Source of the DNA: Sphingomonas sp. IC-56
Lineage (GTDB): Bacteria > Pseudomonadota > Alphaproteobacteria > Sphingomonadales > Sphingomonadaceae
Reading direction: 5' to 3'
Length of the DNA stretch: 64,000 nucleotides
NCBI RefSeq assembly: GCF_021043375.1
Contig: NZ_JAJNDV010000007.1
Coordinates: forward strand, 120,299 to 184,298
Position numbers and translations under genes: made by a program. The notes below the pieces were generated by a model, which saw only the letters and a program-made list of their open reading frames with translations, was not told the DNA's origin and made no database searches. Positions within the stretch are counted from its first letter, which is position 1, and each line of letters begins with the position of its first letter. Positions 36,102 through 45,189 of this stretch are shown piece after piece.

Positions 36102-37061
36102 TCAGCCGGCCATGGACGCGACGCGACGCTCGATCGCGTCCCAGATCATGCCGCCGACATCGCTGCCGTTGAACTTGTCGATCGCGACGATGCCCGTGGG
36201 AGAGGTGACGTTGATCTCGGTCAGCCACTCGCCGCCGATCACGTCGATGCCGACGAACAGCAGCCCGCGCTTCTTGAGCTCCGGGCCCATCGCCGCGCAG
36301 ATCTCTTCCTCGCGCGCCGTCAACTCGGTCTTGGCCGCCGATCCGCCCACCGCCAGGTTCGACCGGATCTCGCCTTCGCCCGGGATGCGGTTGATCGCGC
36401 CGGCCACTTCACCATCGACCAGCACGATGCGCTTGTCGCCCTGCGCCACCGAAGGCAGGAACGCCTGCACCATGTGCGGCTCGCGATAGGCGGTGTTGAA
36501 CACTTCGATTAGTGCCGACAGATTGGCGCCGTCGCGCCCGACCTTGAAGATCGCCTTGCCGCCATTGCCGTGCAGCGGCTTGATGACGATTTCGCCATGT
36601 TGCGCCAGGAACGCGCGCGCTTCGTCGAGGCTGCGGGTGATCAGCGTCGGCGGCATGAAGCGCGCATAATCCAGCACGAAGACCTTTTCCGGCGCGTTCC
36701 GCACGCTTGCGGGATCGTTCACGACCAGCGTCTTGTGCGCGATCCGCTCCAGCAGATGGGTCGCGGTAATATAGCCCAAGTCAAAGGGCGGGTCCTGGCG
36801 CATCAGCACCACATCGGCCTCTTCGCCCAGATCGAGGCTTACCGGCGAGCCAAAGGTGAAGTGGTCGCCTTGCACCGGCTGCACGGTGACGGGATGCGCC
36901 TGCGCCCAAACGCGGCCATCGGAATAGTTCAACTCCTCGGGGCCATAGTGGAACAGCCGGTGCCCGCGCGCCTGCGCCGACAGCATCAGCGCAAAGCTGG
37001 AATCCCCGGCGATGTTGATGTCCTTCAGCGGGTCCATCTGCACGGCAACGACAAGCGACAT
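36102..37061 (-). CDS. gshB: Glutathione synthetase
   Basis: 319 residues, ATP-grasp ligase joining gamma-glutamylcysteine and glycine. It starts MSLVVAVQMDPLKDINIAGD and has VLMRQDPPFDLGYI, IVIKPLHGNGGKAIFKV, AGAINRIPGEGEIRSNLAVGG (substrate Arg and Asn) and GIDVIGGEWLTEINVTSPTG. A strong SD (AAGGAGG) precedes the ATG. It stands downstream of yraN on the same strand, a common order. Confidence 0.96.
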   Translation of the reverse strand: MSLVVAVQMDPLKDINIAGDSSFALMLSAQARGHRLFHYGPEELNYSDGRVWAQAHPVTVQPVQGDHFTFGSPVSLDLGEEADVVLMRQDPPFDLGYITATHLLERIAHKTLVVNDPASVRNAPEKVFVLDYARFMPPTLITRSLDEARAFLAQHGEIVIKPLHGNGGKAIFKVGRDGANLSALIEVFNTAYREPHMVQAFLPSVAQGDKRIVLVDGEVAGAINRIPGEGEIRSNLAVGGSAAKTELTAREEEICAAMGPELKKRGLLFVGIDVIGGEWLTEINVTSPTGIVAIDKFNGSDVGGMIWDAIERRVASMAG

Positions 37062-37106
37062 GGGGCCTCCTTCAGGACACGCACTAAGGTGACGTAACGA
37101 ACTACG

Positions 37107-37481
37107 TCACCCGATCCAGGCGTTCTCGATATGGCGAGGCACCGTGCGCGGGGCAATCAGGATCACGTCGACGCGAATGTCTTCACCGGCCAAAGCGTAG
37201 CGCGGCATCAGATATTCCGCCGCCGCCGCCACCCGCGCCAGCCGCCGTTCGTCGATGGCGAAGTCGAGGTCGGCAGCGTTTGCGCGGGTCTTTACTTCCA
37301 CGAATGCGATCAGGTTTCCCTTGCGCACGATCAGGTCGACTTCACCCACCGGCGTGCGGACTCGGCGGTCGAGAATCCGCCAGCCCTTGAGCCACAGCCA
37401 CCAGGCAGCGCGGCGTTCACCCTCGCGGCCGCGATTTTCCGCCGCTTTACGGTCCCTTGCCGCAGCTTTGGGTCGCTTCAT
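37107..37481 (-). CDS. yraN: YraN/UPF0102 family protein (nuclease-fold)
   Basis: 124 residues from ATG 37481 (a TTG two codons upstream is an alternative). It carries the family motif GREGERRAAWWLWLKGW, then the restriction-endonuclease-like core GEVDLIVRKGNLIAFVEVKTR, with candidate metal-binding Glu/Asp and Lys. The exact function is unsettled; the gene commonly sits beside rsmI and gshB, as here. Confidence 0.88.
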   Translation of the reverse strand: MKRPKAAARDRKAAENRGREGERRAAWWLWLKGWRILDRRVRTPVGEVDLIVRKGNLIAFVEVKTRANAADLDFAIDERRLARVAAAAEYLMPRYALAGEDIRVDVILIAPRTVPRHIENAWIG

Positions 37482-37579
37482 CTGCAAGGACTCGCCACTT
37501 CGCGATAACCTGCATTAGACATACTCGACCGAACCGAAATGAGTCGGGTCGCTTGTCGCCACCGGGGGGTGTCGAACAC

Positions 37580-37777
37580 ATGGAATCGAACGAACGTTAC
37601 TACCGTCGTCGTGCCATTCAGGAGATGACGGCCGCCCGCCTCGCAGTGACCGAGGGCGCCAAGCAGCGCCGTCGCGAACTGGCCGAGGGTTATGTCCGCC
37701 GCCTGGCCGAACTGACCGGTTCGGATGAGCGGTTCCTTCTGGATTCGGTCACCGCTCATCAGGTCCAGCTCGCCTAA
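37580..37777 (+). CDS. Small charged protein of unknown function
   Basis: 65 residues, MESNERYYRRRAIQEM onward: highly charged, probably helical, with no signal or membrane segment. The ATG at 37580 is preferred to the long frame from 37457, whose N-terminal part overlaps yraN. The 98-nt gap before it should hold its promoter. It ends with a 4-nt overlap with convergent rsmI. No function recognised. Confidence 0.6.
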   Translation: MESNERYYRRRAIQEMTAARLAVTEGAKQRRRELAEGYVRRLAELTGSDERFLLDSVTAHQVQLA

Positions 37778-38607
37778 GCCTTCATCGCAAGCGCGCGTTG
37801 GTACAGCGCCTTGCGGTCCAGGCCCAGTTTCTTGGCCACTTCACCCGCCGCCTTGGCAGGGGGCAGCCTTGTCAGCGCCTCTGCCAGAGCAGCATCGGCA
37901 TCTTCCTCGCTGGGCGGGGGTGCTTCGCCCGGGGGGGCGACCACCACCACGATTTCGCCCTTGGGCGGCGCGTCCGCATAGCGCGCGGCGAGCTGCGACA
38001 GCGTGCCGGTCACGCATTCCTCGAACTTCTTGGTGATCTCGCGCGCTACCGCGGCCTCGCGGTCGCCCAGGCCCTCCCTCAGGGCCTCCAGCGTCGCCGC
38101 CAACCGAGGTCCAGACTCGTACAGCACCAGCGTCGCCCGGATTGCCGCCACCTCGGCGATCGCCTCCGCCTTGGCCTGCATCTTTGGCGGCAAAAAGCCG
38201 ATGAACAGGAAGCGGTCAGTGGGCAGCCCCGCCAGCGTCAGTGCGGCCACTGCCGCGCACGGTCCCGGGATCGTCGTCACCGCATGCCCCGCCGCCCGCG
38301 CATCGCGCACCAGCTTGTAGCCCGGATCGGAGATCAGCGGCGTGCCGGCGTCGGACACGAGCGCGACGGCTTCAGACGCCATCCTGGCCACCAGCCCCGG
38401 CCGCACCCCATCGGCGTTATGGTCGTGATAGGGCATCATCCGCCCCTTCGCGCCCAGATGCCGGAACAGCCCGGCTGTCACACGTGAGTCCTCGACCGCA
38501 ACGATATCGGCGCTCAACAGTATTTCAGACGCGCGCGGCGAAAGGTCGCCGAGATTGCCGATCGGAGTGGCCACGATATAGAGGCCGGGCGCGAGAACAG
38601 AAGTCAT
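37774..38607 (-). CDS. rsmI: 16S rRNA (cytidine1402-2'-O)-methyltransferase
   Basis: 277 residues of the tetrapyrrole-methylase fold. It starts LYIVATPIGNLGDLSPRA and has VEDSRVTAGLFRHLG, LVSDAGTPLISDPGY, PGPCAAVAALTLAGLPTDRF and AREITKKFEE. It methylates C1402 in the ribosomal decoding centre. It is divergent from the LpoA-like gene with an 11-nt gap. Confidence 0.95.
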   Translation of the reverse strand: MTSVLAPGLYIVATPIGNLGDLSPRASEILLSADIVAVEDSRVTAGLFRHLGAKGRMMPYHDHNADGVRPGLVARMASEAVALVSDAGTPLISDPGYKLVRDARAAGHAVTTIPGPCAAVAALTLAGLPTDRFLFIGFLPPKMQAKAEAIAEVAAIRATLVLYESGPRLAATLEALREGLGDREAAVAREITKKFEECVTGTLSQLAARYADAPPKGEIVVVVAPPGEAPPPSEEDADAALAEALTRLPPAKAAGEVAKKLGLDRKALYQRALAMKA

Positions 38608-38618
38608 CGGGGAAGTTC

Positions 38619-39830
38619 ATGGCAGACGCCAACGGGGTACCGCAACGGGCGGTTTGGAACTTGGTGCGGTCCGCCGCACTCGCAGCAACCATGTTGGTGG
38701 CGGCCTGCGTCGCACCGCGCAACGCGCCGGAGCCCGCGCGCGTGCCCCCGCCGGTCGAGCGGCCGCGGCCGGTTGCGCCGCGCCCGATCCAGCCAGGGCT
38801 GCCGCAGGATGTGGAGCGGCACCGCGTCGCGCTGCTCGTGCCGCTGTCAGGACCCAATGCCGGCGTCGGCCGCTCGATCCAGAACGCCACGCAGCTGGCG
38901 ATCCTCGACGCCCGCAACGACGATCTGCGCATCACGACCTATGACACCGCCGCGCCCGGTGGCGCCGCCGCCGCTGCAACCCAGGCGCTTGCCGAGGGCA
39001 ACCGGCTGATCCTCGGCCCGCTGCTCGCCGAAGACGCGCGCGCCGTCGCGCCGGTCGCTCGCCAGGCACGCGTGCCCGTGCTCAGCTTCTCCAACGATGC
39101 CACCGCCGCGGGCAATGGCACCTATATCCTGGGCTATTCGCCGTCGCAGTCGATCGAGCGCGTGGTGGATTATGCGCGCAGCAGCGGCATCACCGAATTT
39201 GCCGGGCTGATGCCCGCCGGCACCTATGGCGACCGCGCATCCACCGCCTTCCTGCGCGCGGTCGAGGATGCTGGCGGCAAGGTGCTGGCGATGGAAACCT
39301 ATGAAGCGCGGCCGGGCTCGATGACGAGCGCTGTTGCGAAGATCGGCCGCTCGCCCTTCCAGGCGATCCTGATCGCGGGCGCCGCCGACAGCGCCGTGAC
39401 CGCCGTCCCGCTCGTTCGCCGCTCGGCCAGCGGCAAGACGGCGCGCGTGCTCGGCACCGAGTTGTGGAACACCGATTCGGGTGTCGGCGCTCGCACCGCG
39501 CTCAACGGCGCCTGGTTCGCCAGCGTGCCCGACAACTATTATCGCCAGTTCGCCGGCAAGTACCGCGCCCGCTTCGGCGCGGCACCGTACCGCTTGTCGA
39601 CGCTCGGCTATGACGCCGTGCTGCTGACCATCCGCGTCGCGCGTGATTGGCGCCCGGGCTCGGAGTTCCCCGAACGCCGGCTGGTAGACCGCGACGGCTT
39701 TGCCGGTCTTGACGGCGCCTTCCGCTTCGGCCGCGACGGCGTCGCCGAACGCGCGCTGGAGGTGCAGGAAGTGCGCGGCGGCACCACCGTCACGGTTTCC
39801 GCCGCCCCGACCAACTTCGCAGGAAACTGA
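38619..39830 (+). CDS. LpoA-like penicillin-binding-protein activator lipoprotein
   Basis: 403 residues from ATG 38619. It has a lipoprotein signal with lipobox LVAAC, a Pro-rich linker (residues about 30-60), then a periplasmic type-1 substrate-binding fold (HRVALLVPLSGPNAGVGRSIQNA; NRLILGPLLAEDARAVAPVA; GLDGAFRFGRDGVAER). The family activates penicillin-binding proteins. Adjacency to rsmI and yraN matches the yraM(lpoA)-yraN neighbourhood. The frame extends far upstream, but only across rsmI. Confidence 0.87.
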   Translation: MADANGVPQRAVWNLVRSAALAATMLVAACVAPRNAPEPARVPPPVERPRPVAPRPIQPGLPQDVERHRVALLVPLSGPNAGVGRSIQNATQLAILDARNDDLRITTYDTAAPGGAAAAATQALAEGNRLILGPLLAEDARAVAPVARQARVPVLSFSNDATAAGNGTYILGYSPSQSIERVVDYARSSGITEFAGLMPAGTYGDRASTAFLRAVEDAGGKVLAMETYEARPGSMTSAVAKIGRSPFQAILIAGAADSAVTAVPLVRRSASGKTARVLGTELWNTDSGVGARTALNGAWFASVPDNYYRQFAGKYRARFGAAPYRLSTLGYDAVLLTIRVARDWRPGSEFPERRLVDRDGFAGLDGAFRFGRDGVAERALEVQEVRGGTTVTVSAAPTNFAGN

Positions 39831-39842
39831 TCGTGCCTCGAT

Positions 39843-39867
39843 CCTCCCTCGCCCCGGGCGAGGGAGG
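39843..39867. terminator. Hairpin between convergent lpoA-like gene and hemW
   Basis: A perfect 11-bp stem, CCTCCCTCGCC / GGCGAGGGAGG, with a 3-nt loop in the 46-nt convergent gap. It may be a bidirectional terminator or a solo hairpin related to the CCTCCC repeat family; no U run is evident. Confidence 0.5.
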
Positions 39868-39876
39868 GCAGGGGGC

Positions 39877-41022
39877 TCAGGCGACCACCAGCTCGCGCAG
39901 GATCGCTTCCAGCACTGGCATTCCTGTATCGGTCACCTGCAACCGCTCGCCGGTCCGGGTTATCAGTCCCTGGCGCTGCATCGCGTCCAGCGCATGCGCA
40001 TCCAGCGGCGGCGTACCCCCGGCCAGCGCAGCGATACGCGCCAAGTCGACGCCCTCTTCCAACCGCAGCCCCATCAGCAGCGCCTCGACGCCGCGTTCCT
40101 GGGGCACCAGCGGGTCCTCCCGCTCAATGCCATGGCCGTTCCGTTCGACGGAGGTCAGCCAGTTCTCCGGCTTCTTGCGCCGCAGGCTCGCCACGCCGCC
40201 CCGCCGGCCATGCGCGCCCGGACCCACGCCCGCGTAATCGCCATAGCGCCAATAGGTCAGGTTGTGCCGGCTCTCCGCGCCGGGCCGGGCGTGGTTGGAG
40301 ATCTCATAAGCCGGCAGTCCAGCCGCCGCCGTCATCGCGCGCGTCGCCTCGAACAGGTCGGCCGCCGCGTCGGGATCAAATGCGGCCAGTTCGCCCTTTT
40401 CGAACAAGGTCGCGAAGCGCGTGCCCGCTTCGATGGTCAGCTGATATAACGAAAGATGTTCGGTGCCAAAGCCCAGCGCCCGGCCCAGCTCGGCTTCCCA
40501 GCCGGCAAGCGTCTGGTCGGGCCGGGCATAGATCAGGTCGAAGCTCACTCGCGCGAACACGGCCTGCGCGGTGTCGAGCGCCGCCAGTCCCTCGGCCACG
40601 CCGTGCGCGCGGCCCAGAAAGCGCAGCGCGTCATCGTCGAGCGCCTGCAACCCCAGCGAAACGCGATTCACGCCGGCCCGCGACAGGTCGGCGAACCGTG
40701 CTGCCTCCACCGAAGACGGGTTGGCCTCCAGCGTAATCTCGATGCCCGGCTCGAACGTCCAGTGCTGCGCGGCGGCATCGATCACCGCCGCCACCGTTTC
40801 GGGCGGCATCAGCGACGGCGTGCCGCCGCCAAAGAAGATCGACCCCAGCCGTCGCCCCGGCAGCAGCGCGGCCTCATGCGCGAGATCGGCAAGCATCGCC
40901 GCGCGCCAGATCTCCTGGTCCACCGATTCGCGGACATGGCTGTTGAAGTCGCAATAGGGGCATTTGGACACGCAGAACGGCCAATGGACGTACAATGCCA
41001 GTGGTGGGGAGTCGGCGGTCAT
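39877..41022 (-). CDS. hemW: HemW, radical-SAM haem chaperone (coproporphyrinogen oxidase-like)
   Basis: 381 residues from ATG 41022. It carries the radical-SAM cluster CVSKCPYCDF (CxxxCxxC), FFGGGTPSLM, ITLEANPSS, RVSLGLQALDD and the HemW-type HNLTYWRYGDYAGVGPGAHG. It lacks the extra N-terminal region of HemN, and family knowledge favours haem trafficking over oxidase activity. The frame remains open upstream through the tRNA gene, which cannot be coding. Confidence 0.92.
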   Translation of the reverse strand: MTADSPPLALYVHWPFCVSKCPYCDFNSHVRESVDQEIWRAAMLADLAHEAALLPGRRLGSIFFGGGTPSLMPPETVAAVIDAAAQHWTFEPGIEITLEANPSSVEAARFADLSRAGVNRVSLGLQALDDDALRFLGRAHGVAEGLAALDTAQAVFARVSFDLIYARPDQTLAGWEAELGRALGFGTEHLSLYQLTIEAGTRFATLFEKGELAAFDPDAAADLFEATRAMTAAAGLPAYEISNHARPGAESRHNLTYWRYGDYAGVGPGAHGRRGGVASLRRKKPENWLTSVERNGHGIEREDPLVPQERGVEALLMGLRLEEGVDLARIAALAGGTPPLDAHALDAMQRQGLITRTGERLQVTDTGMPVLEAILRELVVA

Positions 41023-41052
41023 GGATCCAGCGCTGTCCAAGGCTGGATCGGC

Positions 41053-41126
41053 TGGAGCGGGTAACGGGAATCGAACCCGTGTATTCAGCTTGGAAGGCTG
41101 CTGCACTACCATTGTGCTATACCCGC
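41053..41126 (-). tRNA. tRNA-Gly(TCC)
   Basis: On the minus strand, 74 nt including an encoded CCA. The acceptor stem is GCGGGTA/TACCCGC, the D arm GCAC...GTGC, the anticodon loop CTTCCAA (anticodon TCC) and the T arm ACGGG-TTCGATT-CCCGT. The top anticodon-stem pair (G27-A43) looks unpaired; otherwise the cloverleaf is complete. It lies 30 nt upstream of hemW and 90 nt downstream of the DUF454 gene. Confidence 0.95.
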
Positions 41127-41216
41127 CCGGTGCCGAGGCTTGCCTGAGCGTGCCCTGCCGCAGTGCGCAGCGGAGCGATGCGCGAGCGAGTGCCACAAGC
41201 ACCCGGTCCCGGTCAA

Positions 41217-41633
41217 CTATCCGCGTGCCGGTGCGGGTCGGCTGAGCACATAGGCGGCCAATGCGAGCAGCAGCACCGCTACGCAGCCGGCGAGCCATGC
41301 GGGCGGATGGGCCTGCCACAGGAATAGGGCATAGCCGCCGGCCATGCTGGCGACCGCGACGATCTTGGCTTTGGCCGGAATAGCGCCCTCGACACGCCAC
41401 GCCCGCAGCGGCGGACCGAACAAGCGGTGCTGCAACAGCCAATTCTCCAGCCGGGGCGAGGATCTGCTGAAGCTCCCCGCCGCCAGGATGATGAAGATGG
41501 TGGTCGGCATCACCGGCAGGAACGCGCCGATCACCCCCAGGCTCAAGAAGAACAGCCCCAGCACCAGATAGCCCGCGCGCGCCGCGCGCGACCGCGCCAG
41601 CTGGGGTGGCGGGGGAGGAGGCGCCTGGCGCAT
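41217..41633 (-). CDS. DUF454 (YbaN-like) inner membrane protein
   Basis: 138 residues from ATG 41633, preceded by GGAGGG; a longer frame from 41678 is possible. It shows the family core LGVIGAFLPVMPTTIFIILAAGSFSRSSPR and LLQHRLFGPPLRAWR, plus three to four membrane helices and a run of six prolines near the N-terminus. Function unknown. Confidence 0.85.
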   Translation of the reverse strand: MRQAPPPPPPQLARSRAARAGYLVLGLFFLSLGVIGAFLPVMPTTIFIILAAGSFSRSSPRLENWLLQHRLFGPPLRAWRVEGAIPAKAKIVAVASMAGGYALFLWQAHPPAWLAGCVAVLLLALAAYVLSRPAPARG

Positions 41634-41696
41634 TCCCTCCACTTGCCCGCGCCCACACTCCCGCACAAGCGAAAGCAAGGGGCGCAGGCAGGCGCG

Positions 41697-42623
41697 CTAG
41701 AAGGCGAAGGCCTCGCTGCTGCGGCGTTCGCCCAGCAGGAATGCGTCGGCGACAATCTGCAACGGCCGCACGTCGACATCGCTTTCGCCCGCGCTGACGA
41801 GTTCGGCGAAGCGCGCATAGAGCCGGGCATATTCACGATCCGGCGCCTTTTGCGGTTCGGCGCCCGGCAGCTCCAGGATGCTGCCGCCCATCGACAGCCG
41901 CAGCATGCCGGCATCGGTGTCGACTTCGATGTCCCAGGTCTGCGGCCCGGTCTGGAGGAAGTCGAACGCCGCGCTCACCTCCGCCGTGCCGCTCCGCATC
42001 GCCAGCTCGGCGCGCAGCGGCGACGCGCGGCCCTCGGGCACTTCCATCCAAGCCGAATCGAGCAGTAGCGGCTCGGGCAGGATGCGCGTGGCGATCGACA
42101 GCGCGTTAATGCCCGGATCGAACACGCCGAAGCCACCGGGACCCAGAATCCATTCCTGCCCCGGATGCCAGCGGCGAATATCCTCGCGCCAATGGATGCG
42201 CATCGCCGTGATCTGCTTGTCGGCCAGCCATTCCCGCGCCGGCGCCACACCCGCAGCCTCGCGCGAATGCCAGCTGGTGAACAGCGTTACTTGCCTAGCC
42301 CGTGCCTGCGCCTCCAGCGCCGCAATTTCCGACAGAGTCGCGGCTGGCGGCTTTTCCAGCATCACGTGCAGCCCGGCCGCGATCGCGGTGGCTGCCTGTT
42401 CGTAGCGCCCGTCCGGCGGCGTGCACAGCGACACCGCCTGGAGATCGGGCACCGCCGCAATCATCGCATCGATGTCGGGAAAGGAAGCAACGCGCTCCAC
42501 GCTCGCATTCCGGCTCGCCACCGCCGCCAGGTCGAAACGCTCGTCGCCGGCAAGGGCGGGCAGATGCTGGTCCCGAGCGATCTTGCCGATGCCGACCAGT
42601 CCCAGTCGAATTGGTGCCGTCAC
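41697..42623 (-). CDS. Gfo/Idh/MocA oxidoreductase, probable D-galactose 1-dehydrogenase
   Basis: 308 residues from GTG 42623 (SD GAGGAG). It has an NAD(P) Rossmann start (RLGLVGIGKIARDQHLPAL), the EKPP motif (VMLEKPPAATLSEI) and a distinctive block WREDIRRWHPGQEWI...GVFDPGINALSI that strongly recalls the galactose dehydrogenase of Pseudomonas fluorescens. It would oxidise D-galactose to galactonolactone, the first De Ley-Doudoroff step, matching dgoK and dgoA 6 kb away. L-arabinose could also be a substrate in this family. Confidence 0.82.
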   Translation of the reverse strand: MTAPIRLGLVGIGKIARDQHLPALAGDERFDLAAVASRNASVERVASFPDIDAMIAAVPDLQAVSLCTPPDGRYEQAATAIAAGLHVMLEKPPAATLSEIAALEAQARARQVTLFTSWHSREAAGVAPAREWLADKQITAMRIHWREDIRRWHPGQEWILGPGGFGVFDPGINALSIATRILPEPLLLDSAWMEVPEGRASPLRAELAMRSGTAEVSAAFDFLQTGPQTWDIEVDTDAGMLRLSMGGSILELPGAEPQKAPDREYARLYARFAELVSAGESDVDVRPLQIVADAFLLGERRSSEAFAF

Positions 42624-42633
42624 ACCCTGCTCC

Positions 42634-42652
42634 TCATTTATCAGATATATTC
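42634..42652 (-). promoter_or_regulatory. Candidate shared operator/promoter motif, galactose dehydrogenase side
   Basis: Read toward the dehydrogenase gene the sequence is GAATATATCTGATAAATGA, ending next to its SD. The dgoK promoter has TATTAAATACGATAAATGA at 48401-48419, in the same orientation to its gene; 14 of 19 positions match, including GATAAATGA. In such GC-rich DNA this similarity suggests a common regulator, most simply the GntR protein encoded at 47570. Confidence 0.45.
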
Positions 42653-42856
42653 TTCCTATTGCCCGGCATCGCGGTTATCAATCCCGCCCACGATCCGCCC
42701 GATCAAGCATGGCGGACAAAGGATGCGGCCCGGGCGCCGCAGGAGAGAGGCATGCAGCACGCGCAGAATCCCTTGCTCGGCATCCACCCGTTGCACGCGC
42801 CCAGCCGCGGCACCGCTCCTGCGCACGCCCTTCCACGAAAAAACCGGGAGAGAGAC

Positions 42857-44017
42857 TTGAAGACGCTTGCCCCCTATCTCGCCGCCGCTGCCATGCTGGC
42901 GCTCGCCAGCCCCGCCGCGCATGCCGCCACCGCGAAGCGCGGCACCTTCGGCAAGCTTGCCGATGGACGCGCCGTTCAGTCGGTCACCCTGGCTAATGCC
43001 CGCGGCGTCTCCGCCACCGTGATCGCCTATGGCGCGACGCTCCAGTCGGTGGTCATGCCCGACCGCACCGGCAAGCGCGCAGATGTCGCGCTCGGCTATG
43101 ACAATATCGGCCAGTATGTCGACAAGGGCCAGTATTTTGGCGGCACCGTCGGCCGCTTCGCCAACCGCCTCGACGCCGGCCGCTTCCGGATCGACGGTCA
43201 GACCTTCCAGACGCCGGTCAACGATGGCAAGAATTCGCTGCATGGCGGCACGACCGGCTTCGACAAGGTGCTGTGGGAAGTGGTGTCGGTCGCCAATGGC
43301 CCGACCGCCTCGGTGACGCTGCGCTATGTCAGCCCGGATGGTGACCAGGGGTATCCCGGCACCATGACGGTGGACGCGATCTATTCGCTGGACGAACGCA
43401 ACAACCTGACGATCGAATATCGCGCGACCACTGACAAGCCGACGATCGCCAACATCACCAACCACGCGTACTGGAACCTGTCGGGCGAAGGCTCGGCCAA
43501 CGGGGCGATGGGCCACATGGTGACCATCCCCGCCACCAGCTATCTGCCGACCGATGCCGGCGCGATCCCCAGCGGCCAGTTCAAGCCCGTTGCCGGCACC
43601 GTGTTCGACTTCCGCACCGCGCGTGCCGTGGGCGACCGCGTCCGCGACGCCAGCGACCAGCAGATCGTGTTCGGCCGCGGCTATGACCATAATTGGGTGG
43701 TCGGCCGCGAAGTGACGCAAAACCAGCACCTGATGGCCAAGGTCTATGATCCCGCCTCGGGCCGCGGCTTCGAGCTCTGGTCGAACCAGCCCGGGCTGCA
43801 ATTCTACTCCGGCAACTTCTTCGACGCGACCAGCCACGGCAAGTCGAACAAGATCTATCGCATGGGCGACGCCGTGGTGTTCGAGCCGCAGATATTCCCG
43901 GATGCCCCGAACCAGAAGGGCTTTCCCAACGCGCGGCTGAACCCGGGCCAGACCTATCGCAACATCATGACCTACCGCCTGACCACCGGCGGCACCACGG
44001 CGCCGAAGAAGCGCTGA
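42857..44017 (+). CDS. galM: Exported aldose 1-epimerase (mutarotase)
   Basis: TTG 42857, with GGGAGAGAG as SD, yields 386 residues with a clean signal peptide (MKTLAPYLAAAAMLALASPAAHA). The mutarotase fold shows GRFANRLDAGRF, NSLHGGTTGFDKVLWE, ITNHAYWNLSG (catalytic His), YDHNWVV and the late Glu in VVFEPQIFPDAPN. It interconverts sugar anomers in the periplasm, feeding beta-galactose to the dehydrogenase. An in-frame ATG at 42752 with its own AGGAGAGAGG SD would add 35 residues and bury the signal peptide; it is less likely. Confidence 0.88.
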   Translation: MKTLAPYLAAAAMLALASPAAHAATAKRGTFGKLADGRAVQSVTLANARGVSATVIAYGATLQSVVMPDRTGKRADVALGYDNIGQYVDKGQYFGGTVGRFANRLDAGRFRIDGQTFQTPVNDGKNSLHGGTTGFDKVLWEVVSVANGPTASVTLRYVSPDGDQGYPGTMTVDAIYSLDERNNLTIEYRATTDKPTIANITNHAYWNLSGEGSANGAMGHMVTIPATSYLPTDAGAIPSGQFKPVAGTVFDFRTARAVGDRVRDASDQQIVFGRGYDHNWVVGREVTQNQHLMAKVYDPASGRGFELWSNQPGLQFYSGNFFDATSHGKSNKIYRMGDAVVFEPQIFPDAPNQKGFPNARLNPGQTYRNIMTYRLTTGGTTAPKKR

Positions 44018-44040
44018 ACCCCTCAGGAGAGCACAAGACG

Positions 44041-45189
44041 ATGATGATCCGCCGCACTTTCCTTCTCGCCGCCAGCGCGCTGACGCTGACGGCGACGCTG
44101 TCGCCCGCGCAGGCGCGCGACCAGTGGACCAAGGCGCAGGCCAATGGCTGGCACGCGACCCAGCCCTGGCAGATCGGCGCCAACTACACGCCGGCCACCG
44201 CCATCAACCAGCTCGAAATGTTCCAGGCAGAGACCTGGGACCCGAAGCGTATCGACCTGGAACTCGGCTGGGCGCAGGCGATGGGCATGAACGTGATGCG
44301 GGTGAACCTGCACCATCTGTTGTGGGAAACCGACGCGCCGGGCCTCAAGCGCCGCATGAACGAGTTCATGACCATCGCGGCCCGGCACAACATCAAGACG
44401 CTGTGGATCTTCTTCGACAGCTGCTGGGATCCCGATCCCGTCGCCGGTCCGCAGCACCCGCCGATCCCGGGCGTGCATAATTCCGGCTCCGTCCAGTCGC
44501 CGGGCGCCGCGCGCCTGAAGGACGCCTCGCAATATGGCAAGTTGGAAGCCTATGTGAAGGACGTCGTCACGACCTTTGCCAAGGATGATCGCGTCGTCGG
44601 CTGGGACGTCTGGAACGAACCGAACAATCCGGGCGGCGGCAACTACAAGCCGACGCCGGACAAGAACAAATATGTCGCGACGCTGCTGCCGCGCATCTTC
44701 GCTGCCGCACGCGCCGCCAACCCGGTTCAGCCGCTCACCTCTGGCGTCTGGATCGGCGACCATTGGGACGACCAGAGCAAGCTCGACGCGGTAGAGAAGA
44801 TCCAGATCCGCGAATCCGACATCCTGAGCTTCCACGACTATAGCTGGCCGGAAAAGTTCGAGGAGCGCGCCAAGCAGATGCTCAGCTATGGCCGCCCGGT
44901 CTGGTGCACCGAATATATGGCACGCGGCAACGGCTCGACCTTCGACAACACCCTGCCGATCGCCAAGAAGCTCAATATCGCGATGTACAATTGGGGCTTC
45001 GTCGACGGAAAGATGCAGACGCGTTTCCCGTGGGACAGCTGGAAGAAGCCCTACACCTATGAAGAGCCGACGATCTGGTTCCACGACGTGCTGCACTTCG
45101 ACGGCACGCCGTACCGCCAGGCCGAGGTCGACCTGATCAAGCGGATGGCAGCGGCGCCCAAGGGCGTGGTTCCGGCGGCGGCATACTGA
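44041..45189 (+). CDS. Secreted clan GH-A glycoside hydrolase (GH5-like)
   Basis: 382 residues with a signal peptide (MMIRRTFLLAASALTLTATLSPAQA). It is a (beta/alpha)8-type hydrolase: the acid/base glutamate is in VGWDVWNEPNNPG (about residue 200) and the nucleophile in PVWCTEYMARG (about residue 291). Its substrate cannot be read from sequence; beta-mannan, xylan or galactan-type polymers fit the neighbours. It is 23 nt after galM with SD CAGGAGAG and overlaps the next gene by one base, so the three genes form an operon. Confidence 0.8.
   Translation: MMIRRTFLLAASALTLTATLSPAQARDQWTKAQANGWHATQPWQIGANYTPATAINQLEMFQAETWDPKRIDLELGWAQAMGMNVMRVNLHHLLWETDAPGLKRRMNEFMTIAARHNIKTLWIFFDSCWDPDPVAGPQHPPIPGVHNSGSVQSPGAARLKDASQYGKLEAYVKDVVTTFAKDDRVVGWDVWNEPNNPGGGNYKPTPDKNKYVATLLPRIFAAARAANPVQPLTSGVWIGDHWDDQSKLDAVEKIQIRESDILSFHDYSWPEKFEERAKQMLSYGRPVWCTEYMARGNGSTFDNTLPIAKKLNIAMYNWGFVDGKMQTRFPWDSWKKPYTYEEPTIWFHDVLHFDGTPYRQAEVDLIKRMAAAPKGVVPAAAY

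Noticed and set aside
37457..37579. N-terminal extension of the 65-residue protein at 37580
   Set aside because: The extension overlaps yraN and has no conserved content; the ATG at 37580 begins the regular charged helix.
41053..41126. tRNA-Gly as a possible integration site for a mobile island
   Set aside because: No integrase beside it, no repeated tRNA 3' end was seen, and flanking genes are ordinary.
39877..41658. 593-codon extension of hemW upstream
   Set aside because: The extension reads through tRNA-Gly and the DUF454 gene; the radical-SAM start at 41022 is clear.
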